The notes beneath the pieces were generated by a model that saw nothing but the letters and a program-made list of their open reading frames with translations, searched no databases and was not told the origin of the DNA. 12,518 nucleotides of DNA, taken from assembly GCA_025351205.1 (NCBI GenBank), contig JANXWI010000509.1, forward strand, positions 1-12,518, given 5' to 3'. Each line of letters opens with the position of its first letter. Position 1 is the stretch's first letter. The position numbers and the translations under genes were made by a program. Source of the DNA: Deinococcus sp. Its GTDB lineage: Bacteria; Deinococcota; Deinococci; Deinococcales; Deinococcaceae. Positions 4,669-12,518 of this stretch are shown one piece after another.

Positions 4669-7600
4669 ATGAAAACACTCCGCAAAACTCCGATCCTGTG
4701 GGCCTTGACCGGCCTGCTCGCCGCTTGTGGAAACAACGGTGGTGCCCCGACCCCCAGCGGAAACCAGCTTCCCGAGGTCAGCGTCAAGCTGACCGATGGC
4801 TCGGCTGTCAGCAACACGACGTACTTCAGCGCGTCTGAAAGGCTGATCTTCAGCGCCTCGGACGCCGACGGCACAGTCACCAAGGTCAAGTGGGTGATCG
4901 ACGCGGGCCGCGTGGGTGAGCGCAGCGGTGAGTATACAGGCGCGGACGTCAAGGGAAAACTGGACTTCGCGTTGCCCAACCTGAGCAGTGGCGGCCACAC
5001 CCTGAACCTGAACGTGACCGACAACGCGGGGGGCCTGGGTTCTGCCGCGTTCAGCTTCAAGGTGGACGCCGAGGCCCCCGTGATTTCGGGTGTAAACATC
5101 AACGGAAGCGCCATTTCCGAGGGACAGGCGCTGTCGTTCTCTGCGACAGACTCGGCCACGCTCACGGTTTCGGCCACCGATGTCCGGGGCGGCGGCGACA
5201 CCTCACCCTCACCGACGGCCATCCGGATCTACGTCGGTGACGCCCAGGTGGGTTCGGCGGCCTCTGCTCCCCGTACCCTCGACCTCGCCGCGCTGCTCAA
5301 GGGCGTGACTGCGGTCAGCACGGTGCGTCTGGTGGCCCTCGATTCCGCCGGGAACGTCAGTGCCACGCGCAGCTTCACCGTGCAGTTCGCGGCGGCGGCC
5401 ACGGCGGGCGGAACAGGCGTGGTGGCCGAGCCGACCCTGACCTGGCTTGCGCCTACTGGCGACTTTGTTCGTGGCGGCGGCACCATCACCCTGCGGGCCA
5501 GCGCCATCAAGGCCGGGCAGGACATCAGCGGCCAGGTTTCGTACAGCGTGACCTGCGGCGCGGTGGTCGGATCGAGCTGGAATCTGGGGACCGACTGTAC
5601 CGACGGCAGCAAGCAGACCGTCACGGCCAACCTCACCGACGGCGGCAAGAACTACACCATCAGCAAGACCATCACCGTGGACGCCTCCGACCCCACCGTT
5701 CAGATCACCAGCCCGCAGCAGGGTCAGAGCGTCACGGTCAACCCGGTGAACGTGGCCTTCACGGCGACAGATTCCGGCAGCGGCATCGACCACGTGGACG
5801 TCACGGCGACGGACGCGGGCGGCGTCCGGCAGGTGATCGGAACGGTGAACACCGCCTCCGGCACCGTGGTCTGGGCACCCCAGAACGGAACCTACACCCT
5901 CACCGCTGTGGCCTACGACAAGGTGGGGCGCACCGCCACGACCAGCCTGGGTAACGTGAAAGTGCAGTTGACCAGCACCGACAACCAGGCCCCCAGCGTC
6001 ACCACCCTGACCCTGGCCACGGGTCCGCAGCGCGGCGTGGTCACGGTCACGGCGGCGGTCACCGACCCCAGCCCCAGCAGCGGCCTGGCCAAAGTGGAAC
6101 TGTTCGAGGGCGGCACCAGCCTGGGCGTGCAGACGGCGGGTGTGGCCGCAGGTTTAGACAAAACCTATACCTTCAGCCTCGACACCAGCAAGCTTATCGA
6201 CGGCACGCACACCATCCGGGCCGTGGTGACCGACAATGTCGGCCTGAGCGGCGAAAAAGTCGGGACGCTGAGCACCGACAACACCGCGCCTCTGGTCAAC
6301 TGGCAGAGTCCTCAGGGCAGTGTGGTCGGGCAGAAAGTAACGCTGAACGCGACCACCTCCGAAGGCGCGGTGAGCTACACGGTAGACGGCGCAGCGGTGA
6401 GCGACATCGACCCGGCTGTGTCTGGATTCCAGGTGATTCTGAGCGACGGGCCGCACACCCTGGTCGCCACAGCCAGAGACGCCGCTGGCAACTCCGCGTC
6501 GGCCACCCTGACGGTCACGGCAGACGGCACGGCCCCGACGGTCAGCATCCTGACGCCTGCGGCCAACACGACGCTCACGCAGAATCCGGTGACCGTGACC
6601 GTGGCCGCCTCGGACGCCCTGAGTGGCGTGGACCGGATCGTGGTGAGCGCCGTCTCGGGCGGTGTGACCACGGTCATCGGGACGGTCAGCGGGTCACAGG
6701 GCAGCGTCACCTGGGTTCCGTCGAGCGGCGCGTATACCCTGAAGGCCGTGTCGTACGACAAAGCTGGAAATGCCAGCCCGGAAGCCGGCAACCCGGTCAC
6801 GGTGACTCTGGCGACCACCGACACCACGCCTCCGGTCAGCACCACCGCCCCGTCTCTGACGCCCGCCGCCACCAACGGGTTCTCGCGCCGCACCGTTGCC
6901 ATCGACGGTTCGGTCAGGGACGCTGAAAGCGGCGTAAGTCAGGTTGCCCTCTTCGACGGTGGTCTGCGCCTCGCCGTTCAGCCCAGCCTGAGCACCAACC
7001 CACCCCCAGACGGCGGCACGCGGTACGCCTTCCAGCTCGATACCGGCACGCTGGCCGACGGGCCGCACGCGCTGCGGGTGCAGGCCACCAACGGGGTGGG
7101 CTTGACCACCGATGTTCCGGTGACGGTCAGCGTCAACAACGCGGCCCCGGTGGTCAACGTCACGCGCCCGGCTGACGGAGCGGTGCTGGGTCTGAGCGGC
7201 GACTACACCGTGGCGGCCTCGGCCTCCGACGCCACCCCTGGCGATACGCTCACCCTCACCTACAGCATCGACAACGGAGCGTTTGTGGCCTCTGCGCCCA
7301 GCGTTCCGACCACCGACGGCATACACACCGTGGCCGTGCGGGCCACTGACGGGGCTGGAAACGTGACCACCGCCGTCTCGACGGTAACCGTAGACCGCAC
7401 GCCCCCGGTGGTGTCGGTGCTCAGCCCGGTTGAGGGCGCGAACCTGACCCAGAACCTCGTGACCGTGCAGGTGAGCGCCACCGACACGCTGAGCGGCGTG
7501 AACCGGATTGAGCTGAAGGAAGGCTTGACGGTGCTTGGCACCGTGACGGGCAGCCAGGGCAGCGTGTCGTACGCGTTCCCGAACGGCAACCACACCCTGA

Positions 7601-9993
7601 CGGTCACCGCCACTGACAAGGCCGGAAATTCCAGCTCCGTGACCCGCACGATCTCGGTCACCACGAGCAGCACCATTGTTCCGTCGCTCCTGACGGTCAC
7701 CGCCAGCGGCAGCACGGGCAGCAACCCGCAGTTTGTCCGTGGGCTGGGTTCGGTGACGGGAACGGCCACCAGCAGCACCTCTACTGGCCCCATCGCACTC
7801 GCCTCGGCGCAGTTGATTATCGACGGAGCGGCCAGCGGCACGCCGAGCGGCGCGGGCAACGGCTCGTCCAGCTTCAACTTCGATTTCTCCACCCTTAACG
7901 AGGGCCTGCACGACTTCGGGCTGCGCTGGCAGGACAGTGCGGGCACGGTGGCTGATTCGGCCAAACTGAGTGTTTATGTTGACAAGACTGCGCCGACAGT
8001 GGTGTGGAACAGACCGGCGAACGGCAGTGTAACCAGCAGTTCAACCATAACTTTGGACGCAACTGCCACTGACGCCGCCTCTGGAGTCGCCAGTATCACT
8101 TACAGCGAGAGCGGCACAGCGATTTCCACTCCGGCGAACTGGACCCCAGCCGAGGGAGCGCACACGGTCACGGCCACGGCTACCGATAGGGTTGGAAATA
8201 GCAGCAGCCAGAACATTACACTGACTGTTGACCGAAGTGCCCCAGTGATTACGGCTACAAGTCCGGCTAACACGCAGGAATTCACAACAGCTCCCGTAAC
8301 AATTAGTGCTACTGCCATTGACAGTTTCACGAGTGTCAGAAGTATTGAAGCAACGATTCAAGGTCCTAAAGACATCAGTCCAATCACCCTTGGTGTTCAG
8401 AACGGAGAAAAGTACAGCGCTGTGTATACACCTGTCGATGCTGGTACATATACCGTGAACTTTATAGCCTTCGATATTCTCGGCAACCAGGCAAATCCTG
8501 TTACGCGCGCCTTTAGTTATAGTGTAACAACGGTCCCACAAGAGAAAGCACCTACACCTGTTCTTTCTGTTATAGGTAACGGCCCATATACCGGTAATAT
8601 GAGTGTAAATGTATCAGGCGGTTTCGATAGTTTGGGGCAAGCTGATCGCGTAATACTTGAGATTAGAGATAAAAATGGTGTCATAGATAATACGACGTAC
8701 AGTACAGGTCAAGCGCAAGCAACTTTTAGTGTTGATACAACTAAATTTGCAAATGGCAGCGCAACTTTACAAGTAATTGCTTATACAAAATCTGGCTTGC
8801 GCGGCCTTAGTGCGCTGACAACTATTAGAGTGCAAAATATACTCAATCCAGTCATAGCTGTAGCATCCCCCTCTAACGGTGCAACTGTTTCCAGCCCAAC
8901 AGTGCCAGTGAAAGTCACCATTACAAGGAATGGTGATACAGACTATACTCTTACTCCAGCGACTCTTCTTGTTGAATTGGTCGATTACCGAGGTCAAGTC
9001 ATCGCAAAGCGCACAAACGTGCCTGTAGGATCAATAAATTGTGTGGCTAGTGCTGACAGTGCAACGTATACCTGTAACACCAGCTTCGATGTGGCAGGTC
9101 TCCCAGCAGACACATATACTCTTCGTGCAACGGTTCAAACCACTGTCTCAGGCGCTACGCCGCCTGAGCAGACACTCACCACAGAAAGTCGGTTTACCTC
9201 TAATACAGTGAGTGTCAATCCTCCGGCAGCGACAATTAGCTTTCCAACAGCAGTTACGCTTGCAGATAACTCTCGGGTACCGGCTAAAATAGACAGTGGC
9301 TCCGGCTTCTTCGCAACAGTGAGCGACAATGTTAAGATTCAGTACGTCGAAGCGCGACTTGTTGGTCCTTATCTAGAAGGAAACATTGAAGCTGACGGTA
9401 CACGTCAGTGTCAGTCAAGTGGCAGCGTAGTTTCTGGCGAATCTGAAATAAATGTGTTGGTGCTTAACGTACCTGGAACAACATCTGCTCCTTACCAGGT
9501 ACAGGAAGTTTTCATACCCCAGTTGGATGTGTCAGGTTCCACATATGTGCCTGATAGTAAAACTGGTCAACGTTATGATCTTCGCGTAACAACTGCTGAT
9601 AACGAAGGTAATAGAAATATCCAGTGCGTGCCTGTCAAGGTGGACCGCAACCTAGTTCGTCCGACGTATAGCACATCAAATAGTACAACGCCCGGAAGCC
9701 CCAGTATTGCCCCCGGCGAATTGACTTACACCAGTGGAACTTGGACTCTTAGCAGCGTGCCTGCCAATTCTCGAGTCGTTGCCGTAATCTATGCTGGTAG
9801 AACACAGATAGGAACCGAATTCTTTTCCAAGACAACTGGAGCGCCAATCAACGTGTCCACGACTTTCTCTGATGTAGGTACCTACTCTATATCATGGTTG
9901 ATTGAAGACATGTCTTCGGTAGTGGGTCTATCGAATGGCGTGGTTACAACTCAGAACGGAGGTTACATAAACGTTTCTCGTAATGCTAAGTAG
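4669..9993 (+). CDS. Giant multi-Ig-domain surface lipoprotein
   Basis: A 1774-residue predicted lipoprotein, probably a long rod-like surface or envelope protein (adhesion or structural role inferred). Residues 1-20 are a lipoprotein signal with lipobox Leu-Ala-Ala-Cys (Cys20). The rest is a chain of about 15 bacterial Ig-like beta-sandwich domains. Most begin with a (D/T)xTAPxV-type linker and many end with DxxGN (YDKAGN, RDAAGN, TDGAGN, TDRVGN). Approximate boundaries: 29, 133, 253, 341, 437, 537, 619, 717, 823, 909, 1000, 1105, 1188, 1289, 1391, 1519 and 1661. From residue 341 they form an A-B-C super-repeat. Cysteine pairs C296/C310, C1458/C1469 and C1581/C1653 may be disulfides. No enzyme motif, sortase signal or C-terminal membrane segment is seen. 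Codon use changes abruptly at about residue 1185: the N-terminal two thirds match the GC-rich neighbours, whereas the last 590 residues use A/T-ending codons including ATA and AGA. The frame is intact throughout. Confidence 0.88.
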   Translation: MKTLRKTPILWALTGLLAACGNNGGAPTPSGNQLPEVSVKLTDGSAVSNTTYFSASERLIFSASDADGTVTKVKWVIDAGRVGERSGEYTGADVKGKLDFALPNLSSGGHTLNLNVTDNAGGLGSAAFSFKVDAEAPVISGVNINGSAISEGQALSFSATDSATLTVSATDVRGGGDTSPSPTAIRIYVGDAQVGSAASAPRTLDLAALLKGVTAVSTVRLVALDSAGNVSATRSFTVQFAAAATAGGTGVVAEPTLTWLAPTGDFVRGGGTITLRASAIKAGQDISGQVSYSVTCGAVVGSSWNLGTDCTDGSKQTVTANLTDGGKNYTISKTITVDASDPTVQITSPQQGQSVTVNPVNVAFTATDSGSGIDHVDVTATDAGGVRQVIGTVNTASGTVVWAPQNGTYTLTAVAYDKVGRTATTSLGNVKVQLTSTDNQAPSVTTLTLATGPQRGVVTVTAAVTDPSPSSGLAKVELFEGGTSLGVQTAGVAAGLDKTYTFSLDTSKLIDGTHTIRAVVTDNVGLSGEKVGTLSTDNTAPLVNWQSPQGSVVGQKVTLNATTSEGAVSYTVDGAAVSDIDPAVSGFQVILSDGPHTLVATARDAAGNSASATLTVTADGTAPTVSILTPAANTTLTQNPVTVTVAASDALSGVDRIVVSAVSGGVTTVIGTVSGSQGSVTWVPSSGAYTLKAVSYDKAGNASPEAGNPVTVTLATTDTTPPVSTTAPSLTPAATNGFSRRTVAIDGSVRDAESGVSQVALFDGGLRLAVQPSLSTNPPPDGGTRYAFQLDTGTLADGPHALRVQATNGVGLTTDVPVTVSVNNAAPVVNVTRPADGAVLGLSGDYTVAASASDATPGDTLTLTYSIDNGAFVASAPSVPTTDGIHTVAVRATDGAGNVTTAVSTVTVDRTPPVVSVLSPVEGANLTQNLVTVQVSATDTLSGVNRIELKEGLTVLGTVTGSQGSVSYAFPNGNHTLTVTATDKAGNSSSVTRTISVTTSSTIVPSLLTVTASGSTGSNPQFVRGLGSVTGTATSSTSTGPIALASAQLIIDGAASGTPSGAGNGSSSFNFDFSTLNEGLHDFGLRWQDSAGTVADSAKLSVYVDKTAPTVVWNRPANGSVTSSSTITLDATATDAASGVASITYSESGTAISTPANWTPAEGAHTVTATATDRVGNSSSQNITLTVDRSAPVITATSPANTQEFTTAPVTISATAIDSFTSVRSIEATIQGPKDISPITLGVQNGEKYSAVYTPVDAGTYTVNFIAFDILGNQANPVTRAFSYSVTTVPQEKAPTPVLSVIGNGPYTGNMSVNVSGGFDSLGQADRVILEIRDKNGVIDNTTYSTGQAQATFSVDTTKFANGSATLQVIAYTKSGLRGLSALTTIRVQNILNPVIAVASPSNGATVSSPTVPVKVTITRNGDTDYTLTPATLLVELVDYRGQVIAKRTNVPVGSINCVASADSATYTCNTSFDVAGLPADTYTLRATVQTTVSGATPPEQTLTTESRFTSNTVSVNPPAATISFPTAVTLADNSRVPAKIDSGSGFFATVSDNVKIQYVEARLVGPYLEGNIEADGTRQCQSSGSVVSGESEINVLVLNVPGTTSAPYQVQEVFIPQLDVSGSTYVPDSKTGQRYDLRVTTADNEGNRNIQCVPVKVDRNLVRPTYSTSNSTTPGSPSIAPGELTYTSGTWTLSSVPANSRVVAVIYAGRTQIGTEFFSKTTGAPINVSTTFSDVGTYSISWLIEDMSSVVGLSNGVVTTQNGGYINVSRNAK
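5689..6522 (+). repeat. Super-repeat unit 1 (Ig modules A1-B1-C1)
   Basis: Residues 341-618 of the giant lipoprotein. Module A1 (341-436) contains FTATDSGSGIDHVDV and the GTYTLTAVAYDKVG ending. B1 (437-536) contains LAKVELFEGGTSLGV and KLIDGTHTIRAVVTDNVG. C1 (537-618) contains VSYTVDGAAVSDIDP and DGPHTLVATARDAAGNS. The module types recur in the same order in the next two units. Confidence 0.7.
6523..7392 (+). repeat. Super-repeat unit 2 (Ig modules A2-B2-C2)
   Basis: Residues 619-908. A2 (619-716) matches A1 closely: SGVDRIVV, VIGTVSGSQGSVTWVP and YTLKAVSYDKAGN. B2 (717-822) matches B1: SGVSQVALFDGGLRLAVQ and TLADGPHALRVQATNGVG. C2 (823-908) matches C1: LTYSIDNGAFV and DGIHTVAVRATDGAGN. The unit is 290 residues. 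Confidence 0.7.
7393..8229 (+). repeat. Super-repeat unit 3 (Ig modules A3-B3-C3)
   Basis: Residues 909-1187. A3 (909-999) shares LTQNxVTVxVxATDxLSGVxRI and GSQGSVS with A2, making this the clearest pair in the protein. B3 (about 1000-1104) is more diverged but keeps the inserted-loop layout and ends TLNEGLHDFGLRWQDSAG. C3 (1105-1187) has ITYSESGTAIS and EGAHTVTATATDRVGN. Third-position G/C starts to fall inside C3. Confidence 0.65.
8230..9222 (+). repeat. Degenerate super-repeat unit 4 (A4-B4-C4-like)
   Basis: Residues 1188-1518. A4 (1188-1288) keeps SAPVITATSP, a VTISATA strand and AGTYTVNFIAFDILGN. B4 (1289-1390) keeps ADRVILEIRDKNGV and KFANGSATLQVIAYTKSG. The following module (1391-1518) begins like C but is longer, with a cysteine-containing insertion. 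The order of modules is kept although codon use is entirely different from units 1-3. Confidence 0.5.
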
Positions 9994-10086
9994 CCAATAC
10001 TGTCGGCGCATTTTTTGAAGACTTAAGCTTCATTGCATCCCGACTTTCACGCTCAACTCAAGTCTAAGATCGTGAAAAAAAGCAAA
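9994..10086. other. 3' flank of the giant lipoprotein gene
   Basis: Ninety-odd bases of low-GC sequence between the giant gene and the terminator. No gene, ribosome binding site or RNA fold stands out. A 5-bp inverted repeat at 10016-10020/10028-10032 is too short to call a terminator. Confidence 0.4.
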
Positions 10087-10120
10087 AAAGCGGGCCTATC
10101 CACTCTGGACGGCCCGCTTT
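10087..10120. terminator. Bidirectional intrinsic terminator between convergent genes
   Basis: AAAGCGGGCC (10087-10096) and GGCCCGCTTT (10111-10120) form a perfect 10-bp stem around a 14-base loop. On the minus strand the stem is followed by T-rich sequence (two runs of T broken by GC), an excellent terminator placed 15 bases after the peptidase stop codon. On the plus strand the tail is CTTTCTTATTTC, weaker but usable for the giant lipoprotein transcript. Confidence 0.9.
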
Positions 10121-10135
10121 CTTATTTCACCTTAC

Positions 10136-12518
10136 TCAGATCGCCGCAACCTCGAACCTCAACCCTTCGGCCTCTGTCTCCGGGTTGGGGTCTTTGCCTG
10201 CCAGCAGCGCGTAAGCTGCTTTATCCGGCGTCAGGTAGGTGTCCATCACACGCTTCAGGTCGTCCACGCTCACGGCCAGCAGCCGCTCCAGGTAGGCTTC
10301 CTGCACCTCGGGGGTGTAGCCGCCCAGGTCGCCGTAGAAACGCATCCGGCCCACCGTGTCGGGGCTGGTCAGCGGGTCCAGGCCCTTGGAGGCTCCCAGG
10401 ATCGCCTCGGTCAGTTCGCGCTGGCCGCCCCCGTCGCCCTGAAAGCCGGGGCCGTTCAGAAACTCGCGGGCCTGCCGGAACACCCCGTAGGTGCGCCCGA
10501 TGTTGGGGTCACGGTAACTGCTCATGCGGAACACGCCGCTGCGGGCATCGAAGCCCGCGCCGCCGCCATACGCGCCGCCCTTTTCTCGCAGCTCCTTGAG
10601 CAGGTACTCGCTGCTCAGCAGGCGGGACAGGGCCAGCAGCGCCGGGCTGTCGGGGTGGGTGTACGGCACGGTCAGGAAGGCCACGGCGTTGTAGGACACC
10701 GGGGTGTCGGTGGTGCGGGCCTGCGGAACGCGCCCGGCCAGCGGGGTGCTCACGCGCCCGGCGGTCTGCCCGGCAAACAGGGTGGTCAGGCTGCTCAGGT
10801 CGAGGTTCAGGTCTTCGCCGCTGGCGGTCAGGCACAACCTGGCCTGACCCTCCAGCACGCGGGCATGCAGGGCGTTCAGGCTCGATACGGCCCCGTCCCA
10901 GTCGCCGCTTTCGACCAGCGCCTCCATGCGCTTCAGGGCCGCCAGCCCGCCCTGCCGCTCTTCCAGCGCGGCCTCGGTGCTGAGCTGGGCCGCCGCCAGC
11001 CGCCCGGCGTAGGCGTTGCCGCCGCTCACGATGCTGGCCTTCTGCCCGGCCACCCGCTGCTTGACGAGCTGCTCCAGCCGCCCGGCCTCGAACTCGGGCC
11101 GCGCCACGATGTCGCTCAGCACGCTCACCAGTTCGCCAGCGTTGCGGCCCAGGGCCCTGCCCCCGAACGACAGGCTGACCCGCAGGTCGTCCAGGCGGTC
11201 AGGCCCGGTACCCACGCCCGATGAAGCGCTCACGCCGCCCGTGACCGCCTCGATGCGCTGGGTCAGGGCCACGTAGTCCTGCCCCGCTGCCCCGCTGCGG
11301 GTGACCGCGAAGGCGTACAGCGGCAGCAGTTCCAGCTCGGCCCCCGACAATTCCGGCAGGCGCACCTGCACGTCGAGGTAGACCATACCGCTGGTGGGCT
11401 GATCGACCCGCCCGACCAGCGCGCCGCCCGCCTGTTCCGTGGTGTACGCGGGCCGGGCCACCTTCCTGGTCACGTCGGCCAGGGTCAGGGTGGGCAGAAT
11501 GCTCACGTCGTCCTCGCGGTCCTGGTCGGCCAGCAGCGCCACGGCCTCGGCCACGATGCGCTCGCGGTCCGCGTCGCCAAAACCGGCACTCAGACGCCGC
11601 ACCATCTCCTTTTCGGCCTCGGCCTGCTGGTTCTGCATGGCCGGGTCGGGAACCAGGGTCAATGAGACGCGGTGCGGATTGTCCAGCAGCCCCGCCTTGA
11701 TCATGTCCTCGAAGACCGGCCCCGCCCCTCGCGCCAGCCGCAGCCGCTCCAGCGCCGCGTCGAGGTTCAGGCCGTCCAGCGGGTCGCCGCCGTACAGCCA
11801 CGGCCCCACCGCCCGGAACATCAGTTTCAGGCTGTAGGGCCAGCCCGCGTTCGAGACCTCCTTCTGCGAGATCTCGAACTGGTGCAGGGCGCTGTCCACC
11901 AGCTCGGGCGCGACGCCCCCGGCGGCAATCTGCTCAAGCGTGTCCATCACCAGCTGGTGAACCGCCGGGGCCTTGTCGGCGCTCAGCCCCTTGAGGCCCA
12001 CCGAGAACGCGCCCTCGCGGAAGCTGTCCTGGTAGCCGCTGCCGTCCGACAAAGCACTCCCCAGCCCCGACTCGATCAGAGTGCGGGTCAGTGGAGCCGC
12101 CGGATTGCCCAGCAGCACCTCGCTCAGCACGCTCCAGCGCAGGTTCAGGTCGGGGTCGAAGCTGTGGCCCAGCTTCCAGGCCACCAGCGCCTGTGCGCCG
12201 CGCTCGGTGTCGCTCGACGGGTAGCTGGCGCTCACCTGCTTTGGCTCGGCAAACGGGGTCTGGTCGGGAATGGACACGTCCAGCTGGCTGGGGCTGAAAT
12301 GCACCATCACGCCCGCTTCGATGGCGTCCAGGTATTCCGAGAGGTCCATGTTGCCGTAGGTGTAGAAGTAGGCGTTGCTGGGGTGATAGTGCGCGGCGTG
12401 AAAGTCTCTCAGGCCCTGATAGGTCAGGTTCGGAATGTCGGCGGGGTCGCCGCCCGAGTTGTTGGCGTAGGTCAGGTCCGGGTACAGCGCCTTCTGGACG
12501 GCCTTCCACAGCACGCTG
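10136..12518 (-). CDS. M16C-family zinc peptidase, presequence-protease-like (5' partial)
   Basis: About 793 C-terminal residues of a large insulinase/pitrilysin-superfamily peptidase of the M16C (presequence protease, PreP/Cym1-like) type. The gene enters from the right edge; the GTG at 12514 is an internal valine codon and not the real start. The first visible part has the family-typical block PDLTYANNSGGDP, then DLTY-like NLTYQGLRDFHAAHYHPSN and FYTYGN. The middle (about 280-345 of the visible part) is a charged helical linker typical of the M16C-associated region. The C-terminal M16 half ends with EYLLKELREKGGAYGGGAGF and SSYRDPN, the conserved Arg/Tyr-containing region that helps the distal active site. 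The zinc-binding HxxEH motif should lie outside the window, so activity cannot be judged. Family members degrade peptides in a closed chamber. The full length is expected to be near 970 residues. Its GC-rich codon use matches the left part of the window. Confidence 0.9.
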   Translation of the reverse strand, partial: SVLWKAVQKALYPDLTYANNSGGDPADIPNLTYQGLRDFHAAHYHPSNAYFYTYGNMDLSEYLDAIEAGVMVHFSPSQLDVSIPDQTPFAEPKQVSASYPSSDTERGAQALVAWKLGHSFDPDLNLRWSVLSEVLLGNPAAPLTRTLIESGLGSALSDGSGYQDSFREGAFSVGLKGLSADKAPAVHQLVMDTLEQIAAGGVAPELVDSALHQFEISQKEVSNAGWPYSLKLMFRAVGPWLYGGDPLDGLNLDAALERLRLARGAGPVFEDMIKAGLLDNPHRVSLTLVPDPAMQNQQAEAEKEMVRRLSAGFGDADRERIVAEAVALLADQDREDDVSILPTLTLADVTRKVARPAYTTEQAGGALVGRVDQPTSGMVYLDVQVRLPELSGAELELLPLYAFAVTRSGAAGQDYVALTQRIEAVTGGVSASSGVGTGPDRLDDLRVSLSFGGRALGRNAGELVSVLSDIVARPEFEAGRLEQLVKQRVAGQKASIVSGGNAYAGRLAAAQLSTEAALEERQGGLAALKRMEALVESGDWDGAVSSLNALHARVLEGQARLCLTASGEDLNLDLSSLTTLFAGQTAGRVSTPLAGRVPQARTTDTPVSYNAVAFLTVPYTHPDSPALLALSRLLSSEYLLKELREKGGAYGGGAGFDARSGVFRMSSYRDPNIGRTYGVFRQAREFLNGPGFQGDGGGQRELTEAILGASKGLDPLTSPDTVGRMRFYGDLGGYTPEVQEAYLERLLAVSVDDLKRVMDTYLTPDKAAYALLAGKDPNPETEAEGLRFEVAAI

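Larger units (their letters stand above)
8220..10086. other. Low-GC segment, possible horizontal acquisition
   Basis: Hand counts on single 60-base lines give 43/60 G+C at 7201-7260, against 22/60 at 8641-8700, 25/60 at 8821-8880 and 27/60 at 9421-9480. Third codon positions are G/C in 18 of 20 codons at 7201, 13 of 20 at 8161, 8 of 20 at 8221, 7 of 20 at 8281 and 6 of 20 at 8641. The low-GC stretch ends at the terminator hairpin, beyond which the peptidase gene is GC-rich again. Confidence 0.8.

Noticed and set aside
8281..8287. TTCACAA inside the giant lipoprotein gene as a Rex half-site
   Set aside because: No facing TTGTGAA arm upstream and it lies within coding sequence of a low-GC region, where chance matches are expected.
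10016..10032. TGAAG/CTTCA inverted repeat after the giant gene
   Set aside because: Five-base stem without a T-run; the strong hairpin at 10087-10120 serves as the terminator.
12512..12514. GTG at 12514 as the start of the M16 peptidase
   Set aside because: The frame is open to the window edge and the family needs roughly 180 more N-terminal residues including HxxEH; this is an internal valine codon.

Overview
The window looks like chromosomal DNA from a high-GC bacterium of the Deinococcus-Thermus group, most likely a Deinococcus. The best evidence is the Rex repressor at 3148-3927, which resembles the Thermus Rex sequence as I remember it. Codon use is strongly G/C-ending over most of the window. 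No database search was possible, so this is family recognition by eye.

Layout. Positions 1-217 hold no recognisable gene, only a possible extended -10 element and a good ribosome binding site. Four plus-strand genes then follow closely: an exported TPR-repeat protein (218-1975), a membrane-anchored protein with two SPOR domains (2078-3151), the redox-sensing repressor rex (3148-3927, overlapping the SPOR gene by 4 bp) and a small lipoprotein of unknown family (3932-4552). After a 116-bp AT-richer gap with its own promoter-like sequence comes a giant lipoprotein of 1774 residues built of Ig-like domains (4669-9993). A perfect 10-bp-stem terminator at 10087-10120 separates it from a convergent minus-strand gene for an M16C (presequence-protease-like) zinc peptidase. 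That gene runs off the right edge, so its N-terminal catalytic part is not visible.

How the genes may fit together. The four-gene cluster is mainly about the cell envelope: an exported TPR scaffold, a probable peptidoglycan-binding SPOR protein and a lipoprotein, with the NADH/NAD+ sensor Rex translationally coupled among them. That placement is an inference from spacing. I found no Rex operator.

Most noteworthy points. (1) The giant lipoprotein is a chimera in composition. Third codon positions are about 90% G/C in the sampled N-terminal codons, but 30-40% from about 8220 to the stop, and the drop falls almost exactly on a domain boundary. (2) Its domains follow a three-module A-B-C super-repeat of about 280-290 residues that continues across the break. 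(3) Three consecutive, unrelated proteins (TPR, SPOR, Rex) all carry low-complexity pentapeptide repeats with a 15-bp DNA period. No CRISPR array, RNA gene, transposon or prophage was seen.
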